From the NCBI GenBank assembly GCA_964442355.1, contig CAYTZS010000004.1:1-64000 (forward strand): a stretch of 64,000 bases of DNA, written 5' to 3'. Source of the DNA: UBA6168 sp964442355. GTDB lineage: Bacteria; Bacteroidota; Bacteroidia; Chitinophagales; Saprospiraceae. Numbering within the stretch: the first letter of the stretch is position 1; each line of letters begins with the position of its first letter. The notes beneath the pieces were generated by a model that was not told where the DNA came from, did no database searches, and was given only the letters and a program-made list of their open reading frames with translations. Below, in pieces: positions 7,990 through 15,977 of the stretch. The translations under genes were made by a program, and so were the position numbers.

Positions 7990-8003
7990 ACAGTTTTGCA
8001 GTC
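7970..8003. repeat. TTTGCAGTTT motif pair at the end of rep
   Basis: AAAACTGCAAAACGG (inverted orientation) overlaps the last codons of the initiator gene and is followed by CAGTTTTGCAGT. It belongs to the same motif family as 5704-6345. Confidence 0.6.
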
Positions 8004-8153
8004 TTAGTATCCTAAATTGCACGATTTTAGATTACCCAATCATTCCAAGAAGCGCCTACCTGCGGTAGTGCTGTTTACACCATGCTCGCAAATTCGGCAA
8101 TTTTTCTTTTCCAAGTTTTCCATACTTGCTATGTTTGCGGCACGGCAAAACGG

Positions 8154-8188
8154 AAAGCAGTTTAAACGGTTTGCAGTTTTGCAGTTAA
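8154..8188. repeat. TTTGCAGTTT motif pair overlapping the parA promoter
   Basis: GCAGTTTAAACGG is followed by TTTGCAGTTTTGCAGTT. The -33 region of the parA promoter (8170-8173) lies inside, so a protein bound here would control parA. Confidence 0.65.
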
Positions 8189-8200
8189 TCAATATCTTTG
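8170..8200 (+). promoter_or_regulatory. Promoter of parA
   Basis: TTTG (8170-8173), 19 bases, then TATCTTTG (8193-8200) is a textbook Bacteroidota TTTG-N19-TAnnTTTG promoter. The ATG of parA begins only four bases after it, so the transcript is probably leaderless. Confidence 0.85.
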
Positions 8201-8204
8201 CAAC

Positions 8205-8852
8205 ATGGTAATAGGAATCACCAATTTGAAGGGTGGGGTAGGGAAGACCACATTAACCTTGAACCTCGCCGTCACCTTTGCCCATCAGGGCAAGCGGGTC
8301 TGCATCGTGGACGCGGACAAAAACCAAAACAGCATGGAATGGTCGGGTGCCCGCAAGGCAAGCCTGCCGGAGGTCATCGTGATGGGCTGCACCGAACCCC
8401 GCGCCTTGAACAAGCTCGTGGAATCTCAAAAGGAAATCTACGACATGGTGCTGATAGACGGCACCCCCGACCTTGGGGAGATGACCACCCGCATCATGCT
8501 CGCCAGCGACCTGATGCTGATACCGTTGTTGCCCAGCGGACACGACTTTCGCTCGATGGTGCTGCTGCTCCAACGCTTTGAACAGGCAAAAGGCTTCAAG
8601 CCGGAGTTGCCCGCCTATTTCATCTTGAACAAGTTCGATGAACGCCTCAACTTTCATGCAGACATGGTGGACTTGTTAGGGCAGTACGACATCCCAATTT
8701 TGGATGCTAAGGTCAAAAGCCGGATTGCTTATGCCCAGACTGGTGTATCGGGCATGGGCGTCGTGGAATGGACTGACCAAAAAGCAATCGAGGAAATCGA
8801 GGTGCTGGCGAAGGAGGTACTCTCAAAAGCAGCCCATTATCAACTCAACTAA
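8205..8852 (+). CDS. parA: Partition ATPase ParA
   Basis: A 215-residue ParA/MinD-type ATPase that moves plasmid copies apart. The deviant Walker A motif KGGVGKTT is at residues 9-16, followed by VDADKNQNS (Walker A') and VLIDGTPDL (Walker B). The length and the lack of an N-terminal DNA-binding domain fit the small type Ib class, whose partner is normally a small ribbon-helix-helix protein. The gene 11 bases downstream encodes such a protein. TTTGCAGTTT motifs overlap the promoter and suggest autoregulation by the partner. A role in plasmid segregation is strongly supported by this context. Confidence 0.95.
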   Translation: MVIGITNLKGGVGKTTLTLNLAVTFAHQGKRVCIVDADKNQNSMEWSGARKASLPEVIVMGCTEPRALNKLVESQKEIYDMVLIDGTPDLGEMTTRIMLASDLMLIPLLPSGHDFRSMVLLLQRFEQAKGFKPELPAYFILNKFDERLNFHADMVDLLGQYDIPILDAKVKSRIAYAQTGVSGMGVVEWTDQKAIEEIEVLAKEVLSKAAHYQLN

Positions 8853-8863
8853 AATCAGAGACA

Positions 8864-9100
8864 ATGGCAAAAGATAGAAGAACAGATTTTTCGAGCCTGA
8901 TGCCGCAGCAACCCGCTCCGGCAAAACAGGTGAAATCCGCCGATGAGGCTATCCGTGCGATTCATGGCGACAAGACCAAGCGCATCACGCTGGACATTGC
9001 GCTGCCGCTCCATGCGAAAATCAAGATGCGCTGCTTTGAGCAGGGGATTACCATGAAGGAGTTTTTGCTCGATCTTGCTGTTAAGGAGCTTGGTGTATGA
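8864..9100 (+). CDS. Small ribbon-helix-helix-like protein, probable partition partner (ParB/ParG type)
   Basis: A 78-residue protein with a flexible, polar N-terminus and a C-terminal half (KRITLDIALPLHAKIKMRCF, then EQGITMKEFLLDLAVKEL) that reads as a ribbon-helix-helix: one beta strand and two helices. In type Ib par systems this is the centromere-binding protein. It follows parA by 11 bases and should be co-transcribed. TTTGCAGTTT repeats begin at once after its stop codon and also precede parA; they are its likely DNA sites. The function is inferred from fold pattern and position; no sequence motif is diagnostic. Confidence 0.75.
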   Translation: MAKDRRTDFSSLMPQQPAPAKQVKSADEAIRAIHGDKTKRITLDIALPLHAKIKMRCFEQGITMKEFLLDLAVKELGV

Positions 9101-9105
9101 AGCGC

Positions 9106-9156
9106 TAAAACTGCAAACCGTTTAAATGTTAAAACTGCAAACCTGCAATCAGTTTT
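9106..9156. repeat. TTTGCAGTTT motifs after the RHH gene
   Basis: AAAACTGCAAACCG is followed by TTTAAATGTT and AAAACTGCAAACCTGCAA. These are inverted-orientation copies of the motif near parA, between the RHH gene and the KilA-N gene. Confidence 0.6.
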
Positions 9157-9167
9157 ATCAAACAATT

Positions 9168-10016
9168 ATGGCAAAAGAGAAACTTTCCAAAATTACTGTA
9201 GAGGGCGCGGATATACATATCATCGAGTTCAACGAAGTGGACTTTTTTTCCCTGACCGACATCGTCAGGAAGTTCGATGACGACCAGATTCTCTATCGTT
9301 GGATGCGGAACAGAAACACGCTCGAATACCTGGGCGTGTGGGAGCAGGTTTACAACCCCAGTTTTAACACTACCGAATTCGATAGGTTTAGATTTGAGTC
9401 CGGGCTAAACACCTTCTCCATGTCGCCGAAAAAATGGATTGATGGGACAAATGCCACAGGCATCGTTTCCAAGTCTGGCAGGCACGGCGGCGGGACTTAT
9501 GCTCACAAGGACATAGCCTTGGAATTTTGCTCTTGGATAAACCCGGTTTTCCGGTTTTACATCATCCGGGAATTCCAACGCCTGAAAGAAGAGGAAGCCA
9601 AATTGAGCAACCTCGAATGGGACGTGAAGCGGATCATGGCCAAGGCATCCTACCCAATCCACACAGCGGCGGTGCGCCAGCACCTCATTCCGCCAAAAAT
9701 CATGCACACCAAACTCGAAGGATTGTATTTTGCGAATGAGGCAGACCTGTTGAACATGGCGCTTTTTGGTACGACATCGAAAGATTGGAAACTGCAAAAC
9801 CCCGAAGCAAAAGGAAATCTTCGTGACAACGCTACCCACGAACAGCTACTCGTAATGTCGCTGCTGCAAGGACTAAACGCTAAACTGATGGAGTGGGGGA
9901 GCGATGCGCAGCAACGCCTCGAATTGCTCAATAAAGCGGCTATCGAGTGGATGGAGGTGGTGCTGAATAGCGGTAGTTTGAAGGAGTTGCCGGGAGTGCA
10001 GAAGAAGCTCAGTTGA
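9168..10016 (+). CDS. KilA-N domain protein
   Basis: A 282-residue protein whose first ~115 residues form a KilA-N domain. This is a DNA-binding fold common in phages and plasmids. It is recognised here by FFSLTDIVRKF, ILYRWMRNRNTLEYLGVWE, a conserved GRHGGGTYAHKDIALEFCSW block and INPVFRFYIIREFQRL. The C-terminal ~165 residues are helical, with no catalytic motif seen. The frame continues upstream to 9126, but ATG 9168 gives the domain a normal N-terminus and avoids the repeat region. The role in the plasmid is unknown; transcriptional control is the usual suggestion for the family. A 40-bp palindromic terminator follows. Confidence 0.85.
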   Translation: MAKEKLSKITVEGADIHIIEFNEVDFFSLTDIVRKFDDDQILYRWMRNRNTLEYLGVWEQVYNPSFNTTEFDRFRFESGLNTFSMSPKKWIDGTNATGIVSKSGRHGGGTYAHKDIALEFCSWINPVFRFYIIREFQRLKEEEAKLSNLEWDVKRIMAKASYPIHTAAVRQHLIPPKIMHTKLEGLYFANEADLLNMALFGTTSKDWKLQNPEAKGNLRDNATHEQLLVMSLLQGLNAKLMEWGSDAQQRLELLNKAAIEWMEVVLNSGSLKELPGVQKKLS

Positions 10017-10026
10017 TAGTTGAATG

Positions 10027-10066
10027 TTATTTTTAAACCTCTCGAATTCGAGAGGTTTAAAAATAA
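10027..10066. terminator. Perfect 40-bp palindrome, bidirectional terminator
   Basis: The sequence reads identically on both strands, centred on GAATTC (10044-10049), with T5 and A5 runs at the stem base. It lies between convergent genes (KilA-N plus strand, lipoprotein minus strand), as expected of a shared terminator. Confidence 0.85.
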
Positions 10067-10121
10067 AAAAGGGCTGCCCGCCTCGAACAGCCTTGAGGAA
10101 AATTGAAACCCGTCGTTGCCT

Positions 10122-10580
10122 TCACTCCACCGCCAGCGCAAACCAGAACCCATCTTCTTGTTCAAAAGCACAAGTCAGGAAAGCGTCGTCCAGTTCGAGG
10201 CATAGCTCATGGCCGTTGAAGTCGAGTTGGGCATGGACGACCGTTGCCTCGCAAGACCATGATGCAGTCGGGGATGGTTCGCCGTCGAACACCCAGAGTT
10301 CCACGGGCTTTTCACAGAAACGGAACTCGGTCGAGCGGAAGGTGACCCGGTGCATCTCAAAGTTCCAAGAAAGTTCGAGCAAGTCGTAGCCTTGGCAGGA
10401 AAACGGAGATTCGGTGGGCAGGTAAAGCTGGCAATCCTCCATTTCAAAATAGCCTTGGAGTAAGTTGTTGCAATTGCAAGGCTTGGTAGTTGCGGTTTGT
10501 AGCTGTGGTTCGTCGTCCTTGTTGCAGGACGAAAGCAGTAGGCAGCCCATGATGAGGGTGGTGATAAGGATGTTTTTCAT
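10122..10580 (-). CDS. Small lipoprotein, function unknown
   Basis: A 152-residue protein starting MKNILITTLIMGCLLLSSCN: a signal sequence with the lipobox LLSSC, so it should be lipid-anchored after cleavage. The mature part holds several cysteines (KPCNCNNLL, EDCQLY, FSCQGY, WSCEA, LTCAFE) and no domain I recognise. The frame is open upstream to 10721, but ATG 10580 is chosen because the signal peptide starts there and the repeated AACTATTTGTGC element ends two bases before it. It may be transcribed as a leaderless message. Its neighbour upstream is another exported small protein on the same strand. Confidence 0.7.
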   Translation of the reverse strand: MKNILITTLIMGCLLLSSCNKDDEPQLQTATTKPCNCNNLLQGYFEMEDCQLYLPTESPFSCQGYDLLELSWNFEMHRVTFRSTEFRFCEKPVELWVFDGEPSPTASWSCEATVVHAQLDFNGHELCLELDDAFLTCAFEQEDGFWFALAVE

Positions 10581-10581
10581 G

Positions 10582-10593
10582 GCACAAATAGTT
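10582..10593 (-). promoter_or_regulatory. AACTATTTGTGC element before the lipoprotein gene
   Basis: This second copy of the 12-mer places TTTG exactly four bases before the ATG at 10580. parA and the 54079 gene show the same spacing. Confidence 0.5.
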
Positions 10594-10702
10594 GAAGATT
10601 GCTTGATTGTTGTGATTGTTGAATTGTTGTGCGAGCAACCGTGAGTTCGACAGGTCCCCTCCGGGATGACAAGGATTTGCTGGAACTGGAGTTTCGGCGC
10701 AC

Positions 10703-11137
10703 TCACTCGTGTATTTCGCAAGCGCCGTACATCTTGACCTTGACGGTCAGCTCACGGGCATCAATCTCGACAAGTGCAGGCTTGGCTTGGTTGAAAAAGC
10801 GGACGAAATAGAAACCCCGCTGCGGTAGTGGGCAGGTGATGGAGAAGCCCCGGCAGAAGCCGTGCTGGATGCAGTAGAGCGGCTGGCCCACATCCTCTGC
10901 ATAGTAAATGCGGAAGGGGATGGTTTCTCCAGTGTTGTAGAACTTGGAAATAAACTGCGTCCTGAAAAAGGACGGAAACCTTTCGACGGCAAACGTGCTG
11001 TCGCCGTGGGTTGCACAACGGGCATTGACGAAGCAGCGAATAAGCTGCTGGTCAACGGGTTGAAGTTTGGTCAAGTCGAGCTGACCGAAAGCGGCTGTTG
11101 TCAGGCACAGAAAAAGGAGGGTGTGTTTGATACGCAT
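10703..11137 (-). CDS. Exported protein of unknown function
   Basis: A 144-residue protein with a clear Sec signal peptide (MRIKHTLLFLCLTTAAFGQL, cleavage probably after FGQ or nearby). The mature region is of mixed composition, with six cysteines that could pair (IRCFVNARC, YCIQHGFC, ITCPL, GACEI). It matches nothing I recognise. The repeated AACTATTTGTGC element lies immediately before the ATG. It is followed on the same strand by the lipoprotein gene at 10580, 122 bases away. Together they form a small accessory pair between the partition and replication genes; no job can be assigned. Confidence 0.65.
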   Translation of the reverse strand: MRIKHTLLFLCLTTAAFGQLDLTKLQPVDQQLIRCFVNARCATHGDSTFAVERFPSFFRTQFISKFYNTGETIPFRIYYAEDVGQPLYCIQHGFCRGFSITCPLPQRGFYFVRFFNQAKPALVEIDARELTVKVKMYGACEIHE

Positions 11138-11138
11138 A

Positions 11139-11150
11139 GCACAAATAGTT
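11139..11150 (-). promoter_or_regulatory. AACTATTTGTGC element before the exported-protein gene
   Basis: Third copy of the 12-mer. TTTG lies four bases before the ATG at 11137. A fourth copy lies at 11342-11353 with no start codon directly after it. Confidence 0.5.
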
Positions 11151-11265
11151 GATGATGGTTGGATGGTTGGATTGTAGGGTGGTCAATTCAGGCCAATAGG
11201 CGGCGCACGGCAGGGTGGTAGGCAGGGATTGACAGCAAGGCGCGGTAGGTTGAAGCAAAAAATGT

Positions 11266-11380
11266 TGCACGTGGTGCGGCTTGCACCATTGCACCAATAA
11301 TAAAAGGCTTGATGCAAACAATTGAAAATCATGGTTTTATAGCACAAATAGTTCTATCACAGGCTTGGTGCATCGCACCA
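11266..11380. repeat. Second TGCACCA repeat cluster
   Basis: TGCACCA at 11282 and 11290, an inverted TGGTGCA near 11367 and a CGCACCA close by, plus related GTTGCAC/GTGGTGC halves. It lies between the exported-protein gene and the end of the helicase gene and mirrors the cluster at 5523-5687. Confidence 0.55.
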
Positions 11381-11403
11381 ACATGCAACAAAAAAAGACT
11401 TAG

Positions 11404-13026
11404 TTAAAGGGAATTCCCCTGGCCTTCTCCCAATTGGACTCGTTCGGAATGGGCAATGCCAAGGTCTATCTCCCGTCGGTACGCAGCGAGCTTTCTGCTG
11501 ATGGTGGTATGCGCCCAGTCAATGTCGTACACCTGCTTGAGTTGTTTGGCGATGTCCCTGAAAGAAGTATCGTTTTTGGTACGCTCGTCATAGGCATAGC
11601 GGATGGCTTCCGCCTCGACTTCTGAGTGGTCTTTTGCGACGAGGTGCGCTTGTTCGTTTGAGAACCCATAAAAATCGTACTGAAGGCAACCGTTGGTTCT
11701 GGCTATGGCGCAGTCAATGACATGCGCCTCGTCGTATGGCTGATAGCCGTCGCTGCGGTTGCGGCACTTGGTCTGCTTGATGTAGCGCTTGTCGGGGTCT
11801 TGTCTGGAAAAGCTGATGGCGATTACGCTCTTGGCGAAATTGTCGAGGTTCTTTGCCCCGGCAAGGTGGCGGGACTGCACAGGCTGGCTCAAATCCCGTT
11901 TTGGCGTATGGGCGATGACCAAGATAGTGAGCGGTGGATAGCGCCGTTGAAGGGCGCATAGTTTTTTCATCAGCTTGGTGGCGACAGCCGGGTCCTGGCT
12001 CTCGGAGGAAATGTAGGTGATGTTGTCAATGATGATAAGTCCCGGCTTGTGCATTTCCACGTCCCGGAGGATTTCGTTCATAATCAGTTCGTCAGTGTTT
12101 TCAAGGTCGAGGAAATCCGGGTTGAGGTCGGAGCGTCGGTAGTTTTCGTTGAAGCGGTGCGCATCCCCGGCAGGCTTGTACCGGGCGTACAGTTCGTTGT
12201 CCTGCATTTCAAAATCGTAGTAAATCGTGAGCTTGGGTTCGGTCTCATTGACAAATTCTTCGACCCCGTGGAAGAGTGGGATACCGCGGCTGGCGGCGTC
12301 ACCGATTTGGAAAGCGAGGATGGTCTTGCCCGACCCGGCGTCGCCGAAAAGTATGCAGACCTCATTTTCCTTTACGAGGTTGCCGCAGATGCGTCGGCTG
12401 GGCGTATCGTTTTTGCCTGCTTCCATGACATCGTTCATGGTGCGGAGGCGCAAGACTTTAGCGGGGTTGACAATCCGGGTGTGCCTGGCAATGTCGTCGT
12501 AAACATCGAAGATGTTGCGATGGAGGTTCTGTGCCTGTTGGATGAAGCGGAAGCCTTGACGGACGGCTTCACGGCGCATGTGCAGTTCATACAGGATGCG
12601 GCAATGGTTTTCCAAGTGGGCGTCCGATAGGACTGCGCTGGTGCATTCGGCGAGGTAATGCAATGGCACAGCGCCTGGTTTCATCTCAATGATGTTGCCT
12701 TCCTTTTTGACTGTGGTATCGCCGAGTAGCCCCATGCCCTTCAGCTCGTGGGAGACGGTGAGCAGGTCAATATGCTCGATGCGCCGAGAGAGGCTGTCCA
12801 TAGCCGCGTATATGCTTTGGTGTTTTTCCTCAAAGAAAGCAGCTTTGGGCAGGTAGCGCTTGACTTTCTGGAAAGCGCCCGAAGTGAGCAGGGAAGCGCC
12901 GATGACGGCCTGTTCGGTCGGAAAATCGTGCTGGATGGTAATACCAAACTGGGCGAGTTGTTCCTGAGAGAGCAGGTGATGGTCGTCCTGTCCGGGGCGG
13001 TGAGCGTTGCGGTTCTTGTTTTTCAT
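11404..13026 (-). CDS. Replicative helicase, DnaB N-terminal domain plus RepA/AAA_25-type ATPase
   Basis: A 540-residue plasmid helicase. Residues ~33-165 resemble the DnaB N-terminal domain (TEQAVIGASLLTSGAF, IYAAMDSLSRR..IDLLTVSHEL, YLAECTSAVLSDAHLENHCR). Residues ~195-430 are a RecA-like ATPase of the RepA/AAA_25 type with Walker A GDAGSGKT (228-235) and Walker B LIIIDN (330-335), followed by VIAHTPKRD and SRHLAGAKNLDNFA. The C-terminal ~80 residues read as a helix-turn-helix-like tail (SFRDIAKQLKQ..TTISRKLAAYRRE). It probably unwinds the plasmid at the iteron origin together with the primase encoded just upstream on the same strand. The combination of a DnaB-like N-domain and a RepA-like motor is the notable point. 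Confidence 0.85.
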   Translation of the reverse strand: MKNKNRNAHRPGQDDHHLLSQEQLAQFGITIQHDFPTEQAVIGASLLTSGAFQKVKRYLPKAAFFEEKHQSIYAAMDSLSRRIEHIDLLTVSHELKGMGLLGDTTVKKEGNIIEMKPGAVPLHYLAECTSAVLSDAHLENHCRILYELHMRREAVRQGFRFIQQAQNLHRNIFDVYDDIARHTRIVNPAKVLRLRTMNDVMEAGKNDTPSRRICGNLVKENEVCILFGDAGSGKTILAFQIGDAASRGIPLFHGVEEFVNETEPKLTIYYDFEMQDNELYARYKPAGDAHRFNENYRRSDLNPDFLDLENTDELIMNEILRDVEMHKPGLIIIDNITYISSESQDPAVATKLMKKLCALQRRYPPLTILVIAHTPKRDLSQPVQSRHLAGAKNLDNFAKSVIAISFSRQDPDKRYIKQTKCRNRSDGYQPYDEAHVIDCAIARTNGCLQYDFYGFSNEQAHLVAKDHSEVEAEAIRYAYDERTKNDTSFRDIAKQLKQVYDIDWAHTTISRKLAAYRREIDLGIAHSERVQLGEGQGNSL

Positions 13027-13282
13027 ACCATGTTGAGATTAAGCGTTGCCGCCTGCCATCATGCGTTCAGCACTTGACAGCGGACTTTTCTGGCTTTATT
13101 CCAATCAGGGAAAGTACTGTTGTGTACAGTAAGAGCAGGAGAAGTCGAATGAAGTATTGTAGTGTGTTTGAAAAGGGTGTAGTCGCTAACTGTAAGCGCA
13201 AGGTAAAAGCTAGTGTCCTAATTTCCAAGAAATTTTGTTTTTTCGCGGTGCTAACTGTGCTTTTTAGTGTACAGATTGGAAT

Positions 13283-13310
13283 CGGGAAGGCAGTCTTGGC
13301 TGCCTTCCCG
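13283..13310 (-). terminator. Hairpin after dnaG
   Basis: CGGGAAGGCAG (13283-13293) and CTGCCTTCCCG (13300-13310) form a perfect 11-bp stem with a six-base loop, 29 bases past the dnaG stop. The T-run is weak on both strands, so it may mainly protect the 3' end. Confidence 0.6.
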
Positions 13311-13338
13311 TTCTTCTTGCCTTCGGCCAAAACGTCCA

Positions 13339-15219
13339 TCAGATTTTCACCAAACCAAGGCTTTTTGCCAGTTCCACCCGCATCCTGTTGAGTTTTTCGT
13401 GAACCTTTAATAGCCGAGTCATAGCCTGTTCATCGTCAGGTGCGATGTCCTTCATCCGTTGTAGGTTTTGTTCACAATGCTGGCTGATAACTTTGAGTTT
13501 GAGGTGGCAAATGGTCTTTGCTATACCGCCCAAGTAGCCCGTTTCGTCCGGGTTGTTGCCGGAAAAATAGTTGGTTCGCTCCCAAATTGGGTCGGGCTCA
13601 ATGGTGCTTTGGTGCAGCAGATCCGCTGAAAAGCCGCTCACAGCGAGGTCTTCGTGTGCGATGAAATACTGTGCCGTTACGGGCTGTTTTGCCAGTACCA
13701 ATTCAATGCTTTCCCGGCAAATACACTGGCAGATTGGGTCTTCAAAATACTCAAGTATGTCCTCGATATTGCCAAGGATATGCTCGGCGACCGTGATGTT
13801 TTCTTTTGCATCAAAGGTTTCGGAGCCGTATTCGAGGAGGAAGCGGACGAGTTGGCGCTCAACACCCCCAGCCCCCAAAGGGGAGTTGACCCTGGCACTG
13901 TCAGGTTTGTCCCCAACCCCAAAAGGGGAGTTGCCCTTCTTTGCCAAAGCCTGCAAGATTTTGTTGGTTTCCTCTGCCAAAACATCTTCCTTCAAGCCCA
14001 CTAACACAGCGCAGTCTTTGACGAAAAACGAGCGTTTGACGGGGTCGGGCACACGGGCGATACTGTCCACGATGGCGTGGACGGCATTGGCTTTCTTCAC
14101 GGGGTTGTTGCCCGCATCGGTGAGTAGGATGCTGGCTTTGAAGGCAATGAAATCTTTTGCTTGAGTGTTGATGAACCTCGTAAAGGCAGCGATGCCAACC
14201 TTCCGTAAAAAACTGTCCGGGTCTTCCGGGTGGGGTAGGGGAGTGATGCGCACGTTGAGGTCGAGTTCCAGCGCCAAGTCGAGGCCCCTCAACGTGGCGC
14301 TGATGCCAGCCGGGTCGCCATCATACAAGATGTGTAGGTTCGGAGTGAAGCGGCGGATGAGCAAAAGCTGCTCGGTGGTGAGCGCAGTGCCAGCCGATGC
14401 GACAGCGTTCTCGATGCCCGCTTGGTGCAGGGCAATCAGGTCGGTGTAGCCCTCGACGAGGAGGCACTCGTTCTGCTGCCGGATGGCCCTTTTGGCGAGG
14501 TGGATGCCGTAGAGGGTTTGGGATTTGTGGTAGATGTCGCTTTCCGGGGAATTCAGGTACTTGGGAGAGTTGGTGTTCTGTTGCAAAATGCGCCCGGCAA
14601 AAGCAACGACTTTGCCGCTCAGGTTGTGGATGGGGAAAATGACCCGGTTTCGGAAAAAGTCTTTGCCTGATGAGGTGGTTAATCCCAATTTTTGGAGGTA
14701 TTCCAGTTTGAAGCCTGCTTTTGTGGCTGCTTTAGTCAGGCCGTCCCAGCTGTCGGGTGCGAAGCCCAAGGCGAAGTTTTGGATGGTAGCTTCTGTAAAG
14801 CCCCTGCTTTTGAGGTACTCCAATCCAGTGCCGGGCAGGTTGCTTTGGAAGAATTGTAGGGCGAAGTCGTTGAGGATGAAAAGGCTTTCTTCCGTTTGGT
14901 GTGCTGCCAGTTGTTCCGGCGTGGAAGTGGTATACTGTATTTCGATGTTGTACTTCCGGGCGAGCCAGCGCAAGGCTTCGGGAAAACTGTAGCCTTCATG
15001 TTCCATGAGGAATTTGGCGGCGTTGCCGCCCTTGCCGCAGCCGAAGCACTTGAAGGTGTTCCTGACTGGCGAGACGCTGAACGAGGGCGTCTTCTCGTGG
15101 TGGAATGGGCAAAGGGCGGTGAGGTTTGCTCCGCTACGGCGGAGGGCCAGGAAGTCGGCGACGACCTTCTCGATACGGGCGGTTTCCAAGATGAGGCGAG
15201 CGGTGGCGGATGGAATCAT
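13339..15219 (-). CDS. dnaG: DNA primase DnaG
   Basis: A 626-residue primase. The N-terminal CHC2 zinc domain is intact (C37-P-F-H40, then KCFGCGKGG with C58 and C61). The RNA-polymerase domain (FEEALRWLARKYNI-like block) and the TOPRIM motifs (LLVEGYTDLIALHQAG, then LHILYDGDPAG) follow. The C-terminal DnaB-binding region is present but diverged. The start is ATG 15219 (MIPSATARLILETARIEKVV); the frame is open upstream to 15453, but that part has no primase similarity. Two GC-rich dispersed repeats inside the gene add the loop SPFGVGD..NSPLGAGG near residue 450. It lies upstream of the helicase gene on the same strand, so the plasmid carries its own primosome-like pair. Confidence 0.93.
   Translation of the reverse strand: MIPSATARLILETARIEKVVADFLALRRSGANLTALCPFHHEKTPSFSVSPVRNTFKCFGCGKGGNAAKFLMEHEGYSFPEALRWLARKYNIEIQYTTSTPEQLAAHQTEESLFILNDFALQFFQSNLPGTGLEYLKSRGFTEATIQNFALGFAPDSWDGLTKAATKAGFKLEYLQKLGLTTSSGKDFFRNRVIFPIHNLSGKVVAFAGRILQQNTNSPKYLNSPESDIYHKSQTLYGIHLAKRAIRQQNECLLVEGYTDLIALHQAGIENAVASAGTALTTEQLLLIRRFTPNLHILYDGDPAGISATLRGLDLALELDLNVRITPLPHPEDPDSFLRKVGIAAFTRFINTQAKDFIAFKASILLTDAGNNPVKKANAVHAIVDSIARVPDPVKRSFFVKDCAVLVGLKEDVLAEETNKILQALAKKGNSPFGVGDKPDSARVNSPLGAGGVERQLVRFLLEYGSETFDAKENITVAEHILGNIEDILEYFEDPICQCICRESIELVLAKQPVTAQYFIAHEDLAVSGFSADLLHQSTIEPDPIWERTNYFSGNNPDETGYLGGIAKTICHLKLKVISQHCEQNLQRMKDIAPDDEQAMTRLLKVHEKLNRMRVELAKSLGLVKI
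13863..13932. repeat. Two GC-rich dispersed repeats inside dnaG
   Basis: Copy one (13863-13886) reads CCCCCAGCCCCCAAAGGGGA. Copy two (13910-13932) reads CCCCAACCCCAAAAGGGGAG. Both keep the reading frame. The same family occurs in the YdjM-like gene. Confidence 0.75.
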
Positions 15220-15344
15220 GCGCGGTATTTTAGGCTCAGGGCGTTTACCCTGACGTAGTTTAATAACAGTGAGCCGCCAGTCCAATGTCAAAATTATGCA
15301 CATCGCCGCAAAAACTCTGTAATGCAACCAACAACTTAAAAAAT

Positions 15345-15352
15345 TACCTTTG
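15345..15352 (+). promoter_or_regulatory. Probable -7 promoter element before the 15367 gene
   Basis: TACCTTTG matches TAnnTTTG and lies 14 bases before the ATG at 15367. No clear TTTG is seen at the -33 position. Confidence 0.6.
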
Positions 15353-15366
15353 TGTTTGGTTTCAAC

Positions 15367-15819
15367 ATGATTAACCGCATCATCGCATACCACCTTGTCA
15401 TTCTGGTATTGCTGACCAACGTCGGCGTCCCGGTGTTCACCCATGTCTGTCATGGGCAGGGGACGGTACGCTCGTCGCTGTTACTGCCTTCCGGTGGTTG
15501 CTGCGCCAAAAAAAGGCAAGTGGCGCAACCAGCGCAAGGCTGCCATTCAACCAGAAAATGCGAGAAGGCGGGCATCCAGCCAAAACCTTGCTGCGAGAAC
15601 AAAGTCTCCATTGCCAGAACTGATTCCGACTATTCAGACGGGCTGCCAGCTTGGGCGCTTAAAAGCCTTGGCGACATCTTCGTTTCGCCGCCCGCCCCGG
15701 TAGCTGTCACACTCGTTTCAGCATTTTCAACGCATTTCATTTCTTTCCAACCACATGCACCGCCAGTGCAGCTTCATGGGCGTAGCCTGCTCATTTTCAA
15801 ACAAACATTCCGCTGTTAG
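15367..15819 (+). CDS. Small exported Cys-rich protein, HYC_CC_PP-like
   Basis: A 150-residue protein with an N-terminal membrane or signal segment (IIAYHLVILVLLTNVGVPVF). Three short motifs follow that mark the HYC_CC_PP-type family of Bacteroidota: THVCHGQG near residue 25, two CC pairs (GGCCAKKR, KPCCENK), and HAPPVQLHGRSLL close to the C-terminus. Family members are often found beside heavy-metal efflux genes, as here, where it opens the copper island. The cysteines suggest metal binding or a disulphide-stabilised periplasmic domain; the function is not known. The frame allows a GTG start at 15352; ATG 15367 is preferred because the -7 element ends at 15352. Confidence 0.7.
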   Translation: MINRIIAYHLVILVLLTNVGVPVFTHVCHGQGTVRSSLLLPSGGCCAKKRQVAQPAQGCHSTRKCEKAGIQPKPCCENKVSIARTDSDYSDGLPAWALKSLGDIFVSPPAPVAVTLVSAFSTHFISFQPHAPPVQLHGRSLLIFKQTFRC

Positions 15820-15977
15820 ATAGCTTCGCCACCCGCTGCAAGGGCTATGCTGCCGTCCCAGAAGTCCGGGAGGGCTTGCCGTATTTGCCACTTGCCGGGT
15901 GATTCCCTGCCTTCTTTCGTCCGGGCTGAAAAAGCCAGCGGGCGCTTCATTCATTGTTAAAATCAAAATTTTCAAAC

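Noticed and set aside
13067..13339. 90-codon minus-strand frame whose ATG overlaps the dnaG stop (ATGA)
   Set aside because: The dnaG hairpin (13283-13310) lies inside it, the composition is low-complexity, and no domain is visible. The overlap is probably chance.
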